Part shown: positions 46,589-55,317 of the stretch, piece by piece
Layout of the letters: every line of letters starts with the position of its first letter
Numbering within the stretch: the stretch's first letter is position 1
From: Verrucomicrobiaceae bacterium
Lineage (GTDB): Bacteria; Verrucomicrobiota; Verrucomicrobiia; Verrucomicrobiales; Verrucomicrobiaceae
Reading direction: 5' to 3'
Assembly: GCA_016713035.1 (NCBI GenBank)
Contig: JADJPW010000004.1
Span: 496,001-560,000, forward strand
DNA: 64,000 nucleotides
Notes under the pieces: model-generated
Database searches by the model: none
Told to the model about the DNA's origin: nothing
What the model saw: only the letters and a program-made list of their open reading frames with translations
Program-made: the position numbers and the translations under genes

Positions 46589-48013
46589 ATGAAGCCCAAC
46601 ACACCCACGCTCGAGTCTCTCTCCAGCATCCACGCAGACGGATCAAAGAAGTCCCTGCATCCAGCGGATGTTCGCGGCCCTTTCACACGCTGGCGTAGGC
46701 TGGCCGCGCTGGTGATGCTCTTGGTTTACGTCGCGCTGCCGTGGATTCCCATCAATGGCTACCCGGCCGTGTTTCTCGATGTGATGGAGCGGCGGTTTCA
46801 CTTTTTCGGCATCACCTTTGCTACGCAGGATCTGTGGATCGGCTTCTTTGTCGTCACGGGGCTGGCTTTCTCGCTTTTTTACCTCACGGCGCTCTTTGGG
46901 CGGCTCTGGTGCGGATGGACCTGCCCTTACACGGTGTTCTTGGAAAACGTGTACCGCCGCATCGAGCGGCTGATCGACGGAGATGCGACTGCACGGCGTG
47001 CGCTGGATGCAGCACCGTGGACCCGCGCAAAAATCACCAAACGTGTGCTCAAGCACGGCATCTACCTCGCCGTCTCTGCACTCATCGCGCATGTGGCACT
47101 GAGCTACTTCGTCTCTCTGCATGGGCTGTATGAAATGATGAGTGGGCCACCGCAGGAGCATCTAGTGGCCTTTGGAGTGGTGCTGTTCCTGACAGGTGCG
47201 CTGTATTTTAGCTTCAGTTGGTTCCGGGAGCAGTTCTGCGTGATTTTATGCCCTTATGGCAGGCTCCAGTCCGCGCTCACGGACGATCACAGCGTGGTCA
47301 TCGGCTACGATAAGCAGCGTGGGGAGCCACGCGGCAAAGGGGAAAGCGCTGGCTCCTGTGTGGACTGCCGCCGCTGCGTGCAAGTGTGCCCCACCGGCAT
47401 CGACATCCGCAATGGGCTCCAGCTCGAGTGCATCGGCTGTGCCGCGTGTGTGGATGCCTGCGATGAGATCATGACCAAGCTGCACCGGCCCACGGGATTG
47501 GTGCGCTACGACTCACACACCGGCCTGCATGGCGGGAAAACACGCCTCATCCGCCCGCGCACGCTGTTTTATACCTTCATGTTGTTGGCAGGAGTCGCGG
47601 CCTTCATCGTGGCCTCACGCTCACTTTCCCCGATGGGTGCCAGCCTCGTGCGCATGCAGGGGGCCTCTTACTTCGTGCAGGATGGCGTGGTGAGGAACCA
47701 GTTCACCATCCGCGTCATCAACAAGCGCAACCGTGAAGGTAGCTTCCGCATCACGCTGGATGGCCAGTTGCCCACAGACACGCAGGTCAGCGGCAATGAG
47801 CAGGTCATCACACTCCAGCCCATGCAGGAAAACCAGCGCACGCTCATCATCTCCGTGCCGGTGAAGTCCTTCCGCGATGGCATCCTCTTCAAAGCCCGCA
47901 TCACTGATACGGAAACGAACGACTTCGTGCTCACACGCGGGATCGAGCTGCTCGGACCCGATCCACGCCTCCAAAACAATGCTCCCCTCAATCCCAAAGA
48001 TTATCTCCAATAA
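46589..48013 (+). CDS. ccoG: Cytochrome c oxidase accessory protein CcoG (FixG/RdxA)
   Basis: 474 residues. Membrane helices with CGWTCPYTVFLENVYRRIE and FREQFCVILCPYGRLQ. Two [4Fe-4S] cluster motifs, CVDCRRCVQVCPTGID and CIGCAACVDACDE. A C-terminal Ig-like domain. CcoG helps copper supply for cbb3 oxidase assembly. It starts a run of oxidase-maturation genes with TauE/SafE and ccoI. The cbb3 structural genes are not in this window. Confidence 0.9.
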   Translation: MKPNTPTLESLSSIHADGSKKSLHPADVRGPFTRWRRLAALVMLLVYVALPWIPINGYPAVFLDVMERRFHFFGITFATQDLWIGFFVVTGLAFSLFYLTALFGRLWCGWTCPYTVFLENVYRRIERLIDGDATARRALDAAPWTRAKITKRVLKHGIYLAVSALIAHVALSYFVSLHGLYEMMSGPPQEHLVAFGVVLFLTGALYFSFSWFREQFCVILCPYGRLQSALTDDHSVVIGYDKQRGEPRGKGESAGSCVDCRRCVQVCPTGIDIRNGLQLECIGCAACVDACDEIMTKLHRPTGLVRYDSHTGLHGGKTRLIRPRTLFYTFMLLAGVAAFIVASRSLSPMGASLVRMQGASYFVQDGVVRNQFTIRVINKRNREGSFRITLDGQLPTDTQVSGNEQVITLQPMQENQRTLIISVPVKSFRDGILFKARITDTETNDFVLTRGIELLGPDPRLQNNAPLNPKDYLQ

Positions 48014-48143
48014 GCCCTGGCTGCTCGTGGCGCTGCTCTTCGGCCTGTTTCTGACGGGCTGGACTTTTTTCTTCATCATCGCTTTCCAAAATGCGCCGCA
48101 GCGAGTGCCGCTGGCGGTGCCACCTGCCCATGCAAGTCATTGA
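47979..48143 (+). CDS. Small single-helix membrane protein between ccoG and the TauE/SafE gene
   Basis: 54 residues: MLPSIPKIISNKPWLLVALL, then a continuing helix (LFLTGWTFFFIIAF) and a short polar tail. It overlaps the ccoG 3' end by 35 bases and the next gene by 14. The position recalls small oxidase-associated proteins (FixH- or CcoQ-like), but sequence alone does not prove this. Its overlap with both neighbours and the retained helix support a real gene. Confidence 0.5.
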   Translation: MLPSIPKIISNKPWLLVALLFGLFLTGWTFFFIIAFQNAPQRVPLAVPPAHASH

Positions 48144-48822
48144 TACCAGCGCAGCGGCCTTCATGGCCGGACTCGTCACCAGCCTGCACTGCGTCGGCAT
48201 GTGTGGGCCGCTTTCCTGCTCCTGGGCACTGTCTGGTAGCGGTGGCAGCTTCATGCGCAGCACGGCGGCGTATCACGCAGCGCGGCTCACCTCGTATGCA
48301 CTCATCGGTGCCCTAGCAGGCAGCCTGGGGGCCATGCCACTGGGCTTTTTTCATCGCGGCGCTGGCCTGGTGCTGCCGTGGATGATCGTGCTGGTCTTTA
48401 TCGCCATCGGTATCGGCGTGGATCGCTGGATGCCAAAGCCCGCGCTGCTGGCCAAACCACTGCGGAAGGTGCAACTCGCCGCCTACAAGCTCCCTGGCAT
48501 GTCCCGCGCTGCGTTGCTCGGCCTAGCCACACCACTACTGCCCTGTGGGCCACTTTACATGATGTTCGGCCTCGCTTTGGCCAATGGCAGTGCCGCACGT
48601 GGGGCAGAATTCGCCGCCGCTTTTGGCCTGGGCACGCTGCCCCTGCTCGCTCTCGCCCAGACGCAGCTCCACCGGCTCACTGCGAAATGGCCACCCGGCA
48701 CCATGCAGCGTGTGCAGCGCGGCCTCGCACTCGCTGCTGCCATCATCCTCGCCTGGCGGCTACGCGGCACACTGGACTTCGGCAGTGAGGAAATCCCCAG
48801 TTGCTGCCACGCGGCGATGTGA
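48130..48822 (+). CDS. TauE/SafE (UreH-like) membrane protein of the cbb3 maturation group
   Basis: Start taken as ATG 48130 (MQVIDTSAAAFMAGLVTSLH), 230 residues, about six helices. The start has SLHCVGMCGPL, the Cys-Met-Cys motif of the DsbD/SafE-like proteins found in cbb3 clusters, where they are proposed in metal handling or thiol transfer. LGLATPLLPCGPLYMMFGLALANG is a second conserved helix pair. It ends in a Cys-Cys-His tail. Confidence 0.75.
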   Translation: MQVIDTSAAAFMAGLVTSLHCVGMCGPLSCSWALSGSGGSFMRSTAAYHAARLTSYALIGALAGSLGAMPLGFFHRGAGLVLPWMIVLVFIAIGIGVDRWMPKPALLAKPLRKVQLAAYKLPGMSRAALLGLATPLLPCGPLYMMFGLALANGSAARGAEFAAAFGLGTLPLLALAQTQLHRLTAKWPPGTMQRVQRGLALAAAIILAWRLRGTLDFGSEEIPSCCHAAM

Positions 48823-48869
48823 GGCTCCCAGATTGACAAATCGGCTCCCGAAGCCGAACCTCGGTGGCA

Positions 48870-49569
48870 TGAGCATTTCCCACCTCACACCCCATCCGAA
48901 GGTCGTCGCGACACGTCGGGCTTTGGCGAAGCGGCCGAAGCCCTCGCTTCAGCAGGTGCTGGCACAGGCGGAAGCCTCGCGGAAGTTCAGGTTCAGCGCC
49001 TCATCAAATGGGCAAAATCAGCCAAGTGCCTGATCGCAGAGTCTGAGTTTGAAGCCTTGCCCTTGGTCAGCGATGAAACAGGCGAGCACGAGGTGCGTTT
49101 TCGCGACTCTGACCACCGCGTGTTGAAGCGCACCTGGACAGGAACCTTTGGCATGGTGCCCTGCTGGCAGGACGGCTGCTGGAAGCCCGCCTCCGCCACA
49201 CCGCTCGACTACCTGCGACGCTTTGCCATGCACAATCACATCTTTGATGACGATGTGATCTTGGAAGGCGTCATCGTCTCGGACAAAGTGAGTCAGTTGC
49301 CCGGCATCGTGCCTGGTGGTGCATCCATCGTCATCTCCCAGCGCTGGTTGATCGCTGATGATCCAGAGCGCCCACATCCGACCGAGCAGGAAATCGCCAC
49401 TCTCATGAACGAACTGGGTTTTGAGCACATTCCGGGATCGTTTTTCGGCTGGTTCAATGAGGTGAAGGCGCTGCTCGTATTGGATGCCAAGCCGGACAAC
49501 TTTGTGAAGACTGCGGACGGCATTTTGCCCTTTGATCTCCTCATGCTGAGCCTGCGTGATGAAGGCTGA
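48870..49569 (+). CDS. Polyvalent-protein kinase-like protein, frameshifted or with atypical start
   Basis: The C-terminal 170 residues are conserved in type: EHEVRFRDSDHRVLKRTWTG, TPLDYLRRFAMHNHIFDDD, and VLDAKPDNFVKTADGILPFDL. The last resembles the D-x-K/R and N of a kinase-like catalytic loop and matches a family I recall from polyvalent phage or mobile-element proteins. This identification is from memory. The frame is open back to 48823 without ATG or GTG. ATG 48870 is in another frame (MSISHLTPHPKVVATRRAL), so a shift near 48990 probably joins them. It lies between the SafE and ccoI genes. Confidence 0.4.
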
Positions 49570-49653
49570 CGCGGCAATTCCCGCCTCCTCTATGCCAAGG
49601 AGCGCAGAGCATGGGGGAGGTGAAATCGGGATACTCGAAGCACTTCTTCACAC

Positions 49654-52014
49654 ATGCCTGATATCTGCTTACACTGCGGGACTCCGGTCCCAGCATCGCG
49701 CCACGACGCCTTTTGCTGCGGCGGGTGCGATTTCGTGTACCGCATGCTGCATGATGAGGGCCTAGACCGGTTCTATGACCTGCGGGGTGATAAAAACCTG
49801 CCTCCGGTGCCCGCCCAGGCGCTGCGTGAGCGAGACTACACCTGGCTAGAGCAGATCGTGCAGGCGAATCCGGCGGACTTCACGCTCGCCGTGCAGGGCA
49901 TGACCTGCGTGGGCTGCGTGTGGCTCATGGAGAAGATTTTCTCCCGCATGGAGGGTGCCGCGCAGATCGACGTGGATGTGCTGCGCGGTGAAATCCGGCT
50001 CAAAATGCTGCCAGGGGTGTTCGATGCCGTTGCCTTCGCCAAACAGCTACAGCACTTCGGTTACCTCGTCGGGCCTCCGCAGACCCAAATGGGCGAAAAA
50101 CCAGCCGCGAGTGGCCTGGAGCGGCGAATGGGCGTGTGTGGTGCCTTTGCGATGAATGCGATGGCTTTTAGCGTCCCGGCTTATTTTGGCATGCCCGAGG
50201 ATTTTGCCTTTGCGGGCTGGTTTGACATGATCGCGGCTGTTTCCGCCACGCTGGCGCTGCTAGTGGGTGGCTCGTACTTCATCGAGCGGGCGTGGAGTAG
50301 CCTGCGCATGGGCGTGCTGCATATCGACACGCCGATCGCGCTGGGGATCATCGCAGCATGGATCGGGTCCATGGGCGGCTGGGTGGCTGGCGTGCGGGGA
50401 CTGAAGTACTTCGACTTTGTGGCCATGTTCATCTTTTTGATGCTGGTGGGGCGCTGGGCGCAGCACGCGGCGGTGGAGAGAAATCGCCGCAAGCTCATGC
50501 GTGACACTTCCATCCCAGAAACTGTCCGCTTGATCGATGGTGAGGAAAACCTGCCGCTCTCTGCGCTGCAACCCGGCATGCACTTCCGCGTGAAAAGCAT
50601 GCAGACCGTGCCCGTCGCGGCGAAGCTGCTCAGTGACCGTGCCAGCGTGAGCATGGAGTGGATGAATGGTGAGAGCGACTCCCTCCAGCGTGATGAGGGG
50701 CAGCTACTGCCCTCTGGCGCACTGAATATCGGTGCCGACATGCTCGATCTGGAGGCGCTGGAGACCTGGGAGTCCTCAACGCTGAAGCGCCTCCTGCATG
50801 CCCGGCGTGGTGTGGATCAGCGTGATACGGGCCTGGAGCGTCTGCTGCGCTGGTATCTGGCCGCTGTGGTGGTGGTGGGCATCTGTGGTGCCATCTGGTG
50901 GGCTCTGAGTGGTGCTGGTGTGACGCAGTCACTCAGTGTGATGATTTCCATCTTTGTCGTGAGCTGCCCATGCGCCCTGGGTGTGGCGGTGCCGCTGGCA
51001 GAGGAGCTGGCCTCATCGCGGGCGGAGCGGTTGGGCGTCTTTGTGCGCTCCCTAGCGCTGTGGAAGCGGCTGATGCGGACCAAGCACGTCATTTTCGATA
51101 AAACGGGCACGCTCACACTGGAGAACCCAGCTTTGGAGAATCCTGCCGCACTCCAAAAGATGAGCGCGGATGAAAAAACCGCCCTGCGCACTCTCGTGCG
51201 TGGGAATCTGCATCCCGTCAGTCGCAGCTTGTTTGATGCCATCGGCCCAGGGCTCGAAATCGCGGGCCAGGATGTCCAGGAGGTCGTGGGGCAGGGCCTG
51301 GAGTTCACCGATACCACCAGCGGCCATGTCTGGGCACTGAAACGCAGCCAGGATGGCGCAGCAGATGCCGTGCTGACTTGTGATGGCAAAGAATTGGCCG
51401 CCTTCCGCTTCCGTGATGCCTTGCGGGCCGAGTCGATCGACGAGGTGCGGCACCTCCAGCAGCGCGGCCTCGGTGTCGCCATCCTGAGTGGTGATCGCGA
51501 GGCGAAGGTGGCCGCAATCGCTGCCCAGCTAGGTCTGGGCCGAGAGCACTGGGCCTGCGCACTCACCCCGGAGCAAAAAGCCACCTGGATCAGCGAGCAC
51601 ACACGCCATGATGCGCTCTTCATCGGCGATGGGGCGAATGACAGCCTCGCTTTTGACGCAGCACTCGCCGCAGGCAGTCCGGTGACGGGGCGCAGCTTCT
51701 TGGAGCAAAAAGCGGACTTCTTCTTCATCGGCAGTAGCCTGACTTTTGTGAGCGGTCTGCTGCGCATCGCTAGGGTACACCGGAGTGCGACGCGGCGTGT
51801 GTTCACCTTTTCACTGAGCTACAATCTCATCACCGCCGTAGCAGGCCTGATGGGCCACCTCAGCCCGCTGGCAGCCGCTGTCTTGATGCCACTGAGCTCT
51901 GTCGCCACACTGGGCATCGTAGCGCTGACTTTCCGCCAGAGCAGGATGCGTGTGGATGCTGCTCGTACTCACCCTGATTCGCCCATGCTCGCGACAGCAG
52001 CGCCAGCCTTATGA
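49654..52014 (+). CDS. ccoI: Copper-transporting P1B-type ATPase CcoI
   Basis: 786 residues. An N-terminal Cys-rich zinc-ribbon-like region (CLHCGTPV, AFCCGGCDFVYR) comes first, then a heavy-metal domain with MTCVGCVW. Eight helices hold the CPC motif (SCPCALGVAVPLAEEL), the phosphorylated Asp in FDKTGTLTL, and GDGANDSLAFDAAL. This is the FixI/CcoI subtype that supplies copper for cbb3 oxidase. Its stop overlaps the kinase start by ATGA (52011-52014). Confidence 0.85.
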   Translation: MPDICLHCGTPVPASRHDAFCCGGCDFVYRMLHDEGLDRFYDLRGDKNLPPVPAQALRERDYTWLEQIVQANPADFTLAVQGMTCVGCVWLMEKIFSRMEGAAQIDVDVLRGEIRLKMLPGVFDAVAFAKQLQHFGYLVGPPQTQMGEKPAASGLERRMGVCGAFAMNAMAFSVPAYFGMPEDFAFAGWFDMIAAVSATLALLVGGSYFIERAWSSLRMGVLHIDTPIALGIIAAWIGSMGGWVAGVRGLKYFDFVAMFIFLMLVGRWAQHAAVERNRRKLMRDTSIPETVRLIDGEENLPLSALQPGMHFRVKSMQTVPVAAKLLSDRASVSMEWMNGESDSLQRDEGQLLPSGALNIGADMLDLEALETWESSTLKRLLHARRGVDQRDTGLERLLRWYLAAVVVVGICGAIWWALSGAGVTQSLSVMISIFVVSCPCALGVAVPLAEELASSRAERLGVFVRSLALWKRLMRTKHVIFDKTGTLTLENPALENPAALQKMSADEKTALRTLVRGNLHPVSRSLFDAIGPGLEIAGQDVQEVVGQGLEFTDTTSGHVWALKRSQDGAADAVLTCDGKELAAFRFRDALRAESIDEVRHLQQRGLGVAILSGDREAKVAAIAAQLGLGREHWACALTPEQKATWISEHTRHDALFIGDGANDSLAFDAALAAGSPVTGRSFLEQKADFFFIGSSLTFVSGLLRIARVHRSATRRVFTFSLSYNLITAVAGLMGHLSPLAAAVLMPLSSVATLGIVALTFRQSRMRVDAARTHPDSPMLATAAPAL

Positions 52015-53573
52015 TCGCTGCACGCCACATACCCGCATCCGGCAAGCGTCATTTGCGCAGTGATGGCCGTCTTGACAGCACAGGCAGCGGCAGGAAGCAT
52101 GGACGCATCTCCACTGGGCTGCACAGCACCAGTGTAGATCATTCCCCACACGCCATGCCCAGTCCCGATCACGTCCTTTTCCAGAGCCTAGCCGACCACG
52201 CTGGCATGCTCGTCATGGAACTCGATCCACACGGGAACATCATCTGGGCTAGCCGCGCAGTGGAAAAAGCCACCGGGCACAGCCTATTGGAGCTGCGTGG
52301 TCAGGAGTGGACTTCTCTGCTCGTGCCAGAGCACCTGCGAGCCACGTCACGCCAGCTTTGTAGCACGGTGCAGGCGCAGCAAAATGAGAGCCGCAGGCAT
52401 GAGCTGCCGCTCCTGACCGATGACGGTACTCTGCGCTATGTGGAGTGGCATTTTTCCGCCCTGCGTGGCACGGATGGCGATGGGCCGCGGCTGCTGTGCA
52501 TCGGGCGTGACATCACAGACCTACGCACAGCGCAGCAGGCGCTAGTCGCCTCAGAATTACGTAGCCGGGCCATCGTGGAGACGGCAGTGAACGCCATCAT
52601 CACCATGAGCGCCGAGTGCATCCTCGAGACGGTAAACAGCGCTGCGGAGAGGCTCTTCGGCTATACGAAGGAGGAGATGATCGGCCAAAATATCTCCATG
52701 CTCATGCCGCAGCCCTATCGTGATCACCACGATAGCTATGTGCAGAATTACCTGCGCACCGGAGTGAAAAAAATCATCGGTATCGGCCGCGAGGCTGTGG
52801 CCCAGCGGAAAGACGGCAGCATTTTCCCCATCGACCTCTCTGTCGGCGAGGTGATGCTGCCTGGCGGGAAGCGAGTCTTCACCGGCATCATCCGCGACCT
52901 CTCAGATCGCAAGGCCTTGGAGGACAAAATCCTCTCCATCAGCGAAGAGGAGCAGAACCGCATCGGTCAGGACATCCATGATGACCTCTGCCAACAACTC
53001 GCCGCCATCGGCTGCCTCGCCAAGGTGGTGCATCGCAAGCTCTCCCATGATCAGCGTCATGAAGCCGTGGGCGTGGATGAGATCGGGCGGCTCGTCACCC
53101 AGGCGAATGTGCGTGCGCGGGAGATGTCACGCGGGCTGATGCCTGTGGTGCTAGACTCCGGCGGGCTCATGGCTGCACTCGCGGATCTGGCACAGAGCAC
53201 GGAGCGCATCTTTCGCATCCCCTGCCCCTACCGCTGTGACACACCTGTGGAGGTCACCGACAGCAAAGCTGCTGTGCAGATCTTCCGCATCGCCCAGGAG
53301 GCCCTGGCCAATGCGATCAAGCACAGCCACGCCACCCGCATCGAGATCACCCTTTCTGCCAGCGGCGGTACTCTGGCACTCAGCATCAAAGATAACGGCC
53401 TCGGCATCCCAGATAACATCAGTGGCAAACGCACCGGCATGGGCCTGCTCACCATGACGCACCGCGCACGCATGATCGGTGGTGATTTAGAGATTGAAGC
53501 TGGTCCCACAGGTGGCACGCTCGTCCGCTGCCGCTTCCCGCTCACTCATCCTCCAGCACCCTCTCCCGAGTGA
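52011..53573 (+). CDS. FixL-like PAS histidine kinase (HisKA_3 type)
   Basis: Starts at ATG 52011 or, more likely for the PAS region, ATG 52155 (MPSPDHVLFQSLADHAGM). PAS-1 covers residues about 50-165. PAS-2 (about 185-300) closely resembles FixL: AAERLFGYTKEEMIGQNISM, then RDHHDSYV and IIGIGR. In FixL these carry the heme-ligand His and the distal Arg. The kinase is HisKA_3 (NRIGQDIHDDLCQQLAAIG, His about 322), with an HATPase end (EALANAIKHSHA, DNGLGIPDN). No membrane helix, so cytosolic. It overlaps ccoI and the regulator. Confidence 0.8.
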   Translation: MIAARHIPASGKRHLRSDGRLDSTGSGRKHGRISTGLHSTSVDHSPHAMPSPDHVLFQSLADHAGMLVMELDPHGNIIWASRAVEKATGHSLLELRGQEWTSLLVPEHLRATSRQLCSTVQAQQNESRRHELPLLTDDGTLRYVEWHFSALRGTDGDGPRLLCIGRDITDLRTAQQALVASELRSRAIVETAVNAIITMSAECILETVNSAAERLFGYTKEEMIGQNISMLMPQPYRDHHDSYVQNYLRTGVKKIIGIGREAVAQRKDGSIFPIDLSVGEVMLPGGKRVFTGIIRDLSDRKALEDKILSISEEEQNRIGQDIHDDLCQQLAAIGCLAKVVHRKLSHDQRHEAVGVDEIGRLVTQANVRAREMSRGLMPVVLDSGGLMAALADLAQSTERIFRIPCPYRCDTPVEVTDSKAAVQIFRIAQEALANAIKHSHATRIEITLSASGGTLALSIKDNGLGIPDNISGKRTGMGLLTMTHRARMIGGDLEIEAGPTGGTLVRCRFPLTHPPAPSPE

Positions 53574-54214
53574 AACGACTCCTGCTCATCGACGACCACC
53601 CCATCATGCGCCATGGCCTAGCGCAGCTCCTACGCATGGAGGAAGGCCTCGAAATCTGCGGCGAAGCAGGCTCCGCACGCGAAGGACTCGAAGCCGTCGG
53701 CACTCTCAGGCCCGATGTGGCCATCATCGACCTCACCCTGCCGGATAAAAGCGGCCTCGAGCTGCTCAAAGACATCCAGGCGCAGTTCCCCACCACCCTT
53801 TGCCTCGTCCTCTCCATGCATGACGAGTCTCTCTATGGTGAGCGCTCACTGCGGGCCGGGGCACGCGGCTACATCATGAAAGAAGCCGCCGCAGACCACC
53901 TCGTCAGCGCGGTGCGGAAAATCCTCTCTGGTGGCATCTACATCAGTGATGCCATGGCAGCACGCATGCTCGGCCAGATCAGCGGGGCAAAAGGCAAAGG
54001 CGGCAGCGCTGGCACCGACACGCTCACCGACCGCGAGCTCGAGATCCTCGAGCTCATCGGCACCGGCACCGCCACCAAGATCATCGCACAGCGCCTCGGC
54101 ATCAGCGCACGCACCGTGGAGGCCCACCGCGCTCACATCAAAGAAAAGCTGGGCATCACCGACGGAGCCGCACTCGTGCGCTACGCGGTGCAGTGGGTCG
54201 AAGGCAAAAAGTAG
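53570..54214 (+). CDS. LuxR/NarL-family response regulator (partner of the FixL-like kinase)
   Basis: Starts at GTG 53570, overlapping the kinase stop (GTGA). Receiver LLLIDDHPIMRHGLAQLLR with Asp in IIDLTLPDKSG and Lys in GYIMKEAAADHL. A LuxR-type helix-turn-helix at the C-terminus (LTDRELEILELIGTGTATK, then RLGISARTVEAHRAHIKEKL). 214 residues. Together with the FixL-like kinase it resembles FixL-FixJ. Its targets are not visible, although the upstream ccoG-ccoI genes are obvious candidates. Confidence 0.85.
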   Translation: MKRLLLIDDHPIMRHGLAQLLRMEEGLEICGEAGSAREGLEAVGTLRPDVAIIDLTLPDKSGLELLKDIQAQFPTTLCLVLSMHDESLYGERSLRAGARGYIMKEAAADHLVSAVRKILSGGIYISDAMAARMLGQISGAKGKGGSAGTDTLTDRELEILELIGTGTATKIIAQRLGISARTVEAHRAHIKEKLGITDGAALVRYAVQWVEGKK

Positions 54215-54380
54215 CCCCAGCCACCGCCACACACGCTCTACCGCTGAAGGGAGCACTACTGGTATCCACTAGGCCGCCACTACGGTCATCCCTCATGCGA
54301 AATGCCGTAGCCGCAGACAATAGCTGCATGATGCCGCGCAACCTAGTCTCCAAGCGTCAAGATCAACACACCTGACGCCT

Positions 54381-55211
54381 ATGAATACCAACACCAATAC
54401 CGCCACTCCAGCCAGTAAAGCTCGCTTCATCCAAAACCTTGCCGAAAGCCCCATTTTCCGCCTCCATCAGGATTCCTTCCTCGCACTGACAGGCCTTGAT
54501 CTGAGCCTCGTCGCCGCCCAAGAAAGCGAACATGACGTGCTCGATCCCATCACCCTCCGCACTGGTGGCCTCACCGTCACCCGCGTGCCGGTCAAAATCG
54601 GGAAAAACGCGATCGCCTTCATGCAGACTGGCGCGACACGCCTGATCCCACCCGGAGACGCCGCCTTCCACGACGTGGCTCGTGACATGCTCTCCAAAGA
54701 CAGCAGCGCTGCCGACATCCGCGCTGCAAAAGCCCACTTTGACAGCCACCCCGCACTCGACGTCGCTCGCTACGAGGCTGCAAAGACAGTCCTCGTCTCC
54801 TTTGCCGCCCAGCTCGGTGAAAACGCCCACCGCATGCTCTTTGCACAGACCACGCATGAGCCAGAGGCTGTGCGGAATGCCAAAACCTTCATCCACGCCC
54901 ATCTGGCCGAAAGCCTCAGCCTCGAAGCCGTCGCCCGCGCGGTGAATGTGAGCCCCTTCCACTTCTGCAAGCTCTTCAAGAAGGCTACCGGCCTCACCTT
55001 CACCGATTTCGTCAATCACGCCCGCGTGGAAAAAGCCCGCCGCATGCTCATGCGCCCTGCTAGCCGCATCACAGAAGTGGCCTATGACGTGGGCTTCCAG
55101 AGCCTCTCGCACTTCAATCGCAGCTTCCGCCGCATCACCAGCGAGAGCCCCACAGAGTTCCGCAGCCGTCTAAAATCCGGCAGCGCCGAGATGGCAGCCA
55201 TGGCCGCGTAA
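54381..55211 (+). CDS. AraC-family regulator with PocR ligand-binding domain
   Basis: 276 residues. Residues about 15-170 form a PocR-type sensory domain (FIQNLAESPIFRLHQDSFLA; LTGLDLSLVAAQ; VPVKIGKNAIAFMQTG). The AraC DNA-binding region has two helix-turn-helices: HLAESLSLEAVARAVNVSPF and ASRITEVAYDVGFQSLSHFN. Ligand unknown; PocR members sense small molecules such as propanediol or hydrocarbons. It is followed by a strong terminator at 55244. Confidence 0.85.
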   Translation: MNTNTNTATPASKARFIQNLAESPIFRLHQDSFLALTGLDLSLVAAQESEHDVLDPITLRTGGLTVTRVPVKIGKNAIAFMQTGATRLIPPGDAAFHDVARDMLSKDSSAADIRAAKAHFDSHPALDVARYEAAKTVLVSFAAQLGENAHRMLFAQTTHEPEAVRNAKTFIHAHLAESLSLEAVARAVNVSPFHFCKLFKKATGLTFTDFVNHARVEKARRMLMRPASRITEVAYDVGFQSLSHFNRSFRRITSESPTEFRSRLKSGSAEMAAMAA

Positions 55212-55243
55212 AATCCCCCCAAAACCTGAAAGTCAGGTTCCAG

Positions 55244-55285
55244 ACCCCGTGCGTGCTTTCACAGCCGTGCGGGGTTGTTTTTTAC
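55244..55285 (+). terminator. Rho-independent terminator after the PocR/AraC gene
   Basis: Arms ACCCCG (55244-55249) and CGGGGT (55270-55275), with extra pairing of GTGCGTG-type bases inside, are followed by TGTTTTTTA. It ends transcription from the AraC gene, just before the convergent ABC-F gene ends at 55318. A smaller hairpin (AACCTG / CAGGTT, 55223-55239) precedes it. Confidence 0.75.
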
Positions 55286-55317
55286 TCGTGCTCCATTTTT
55301 GCAGCCTCAGTCCACCA

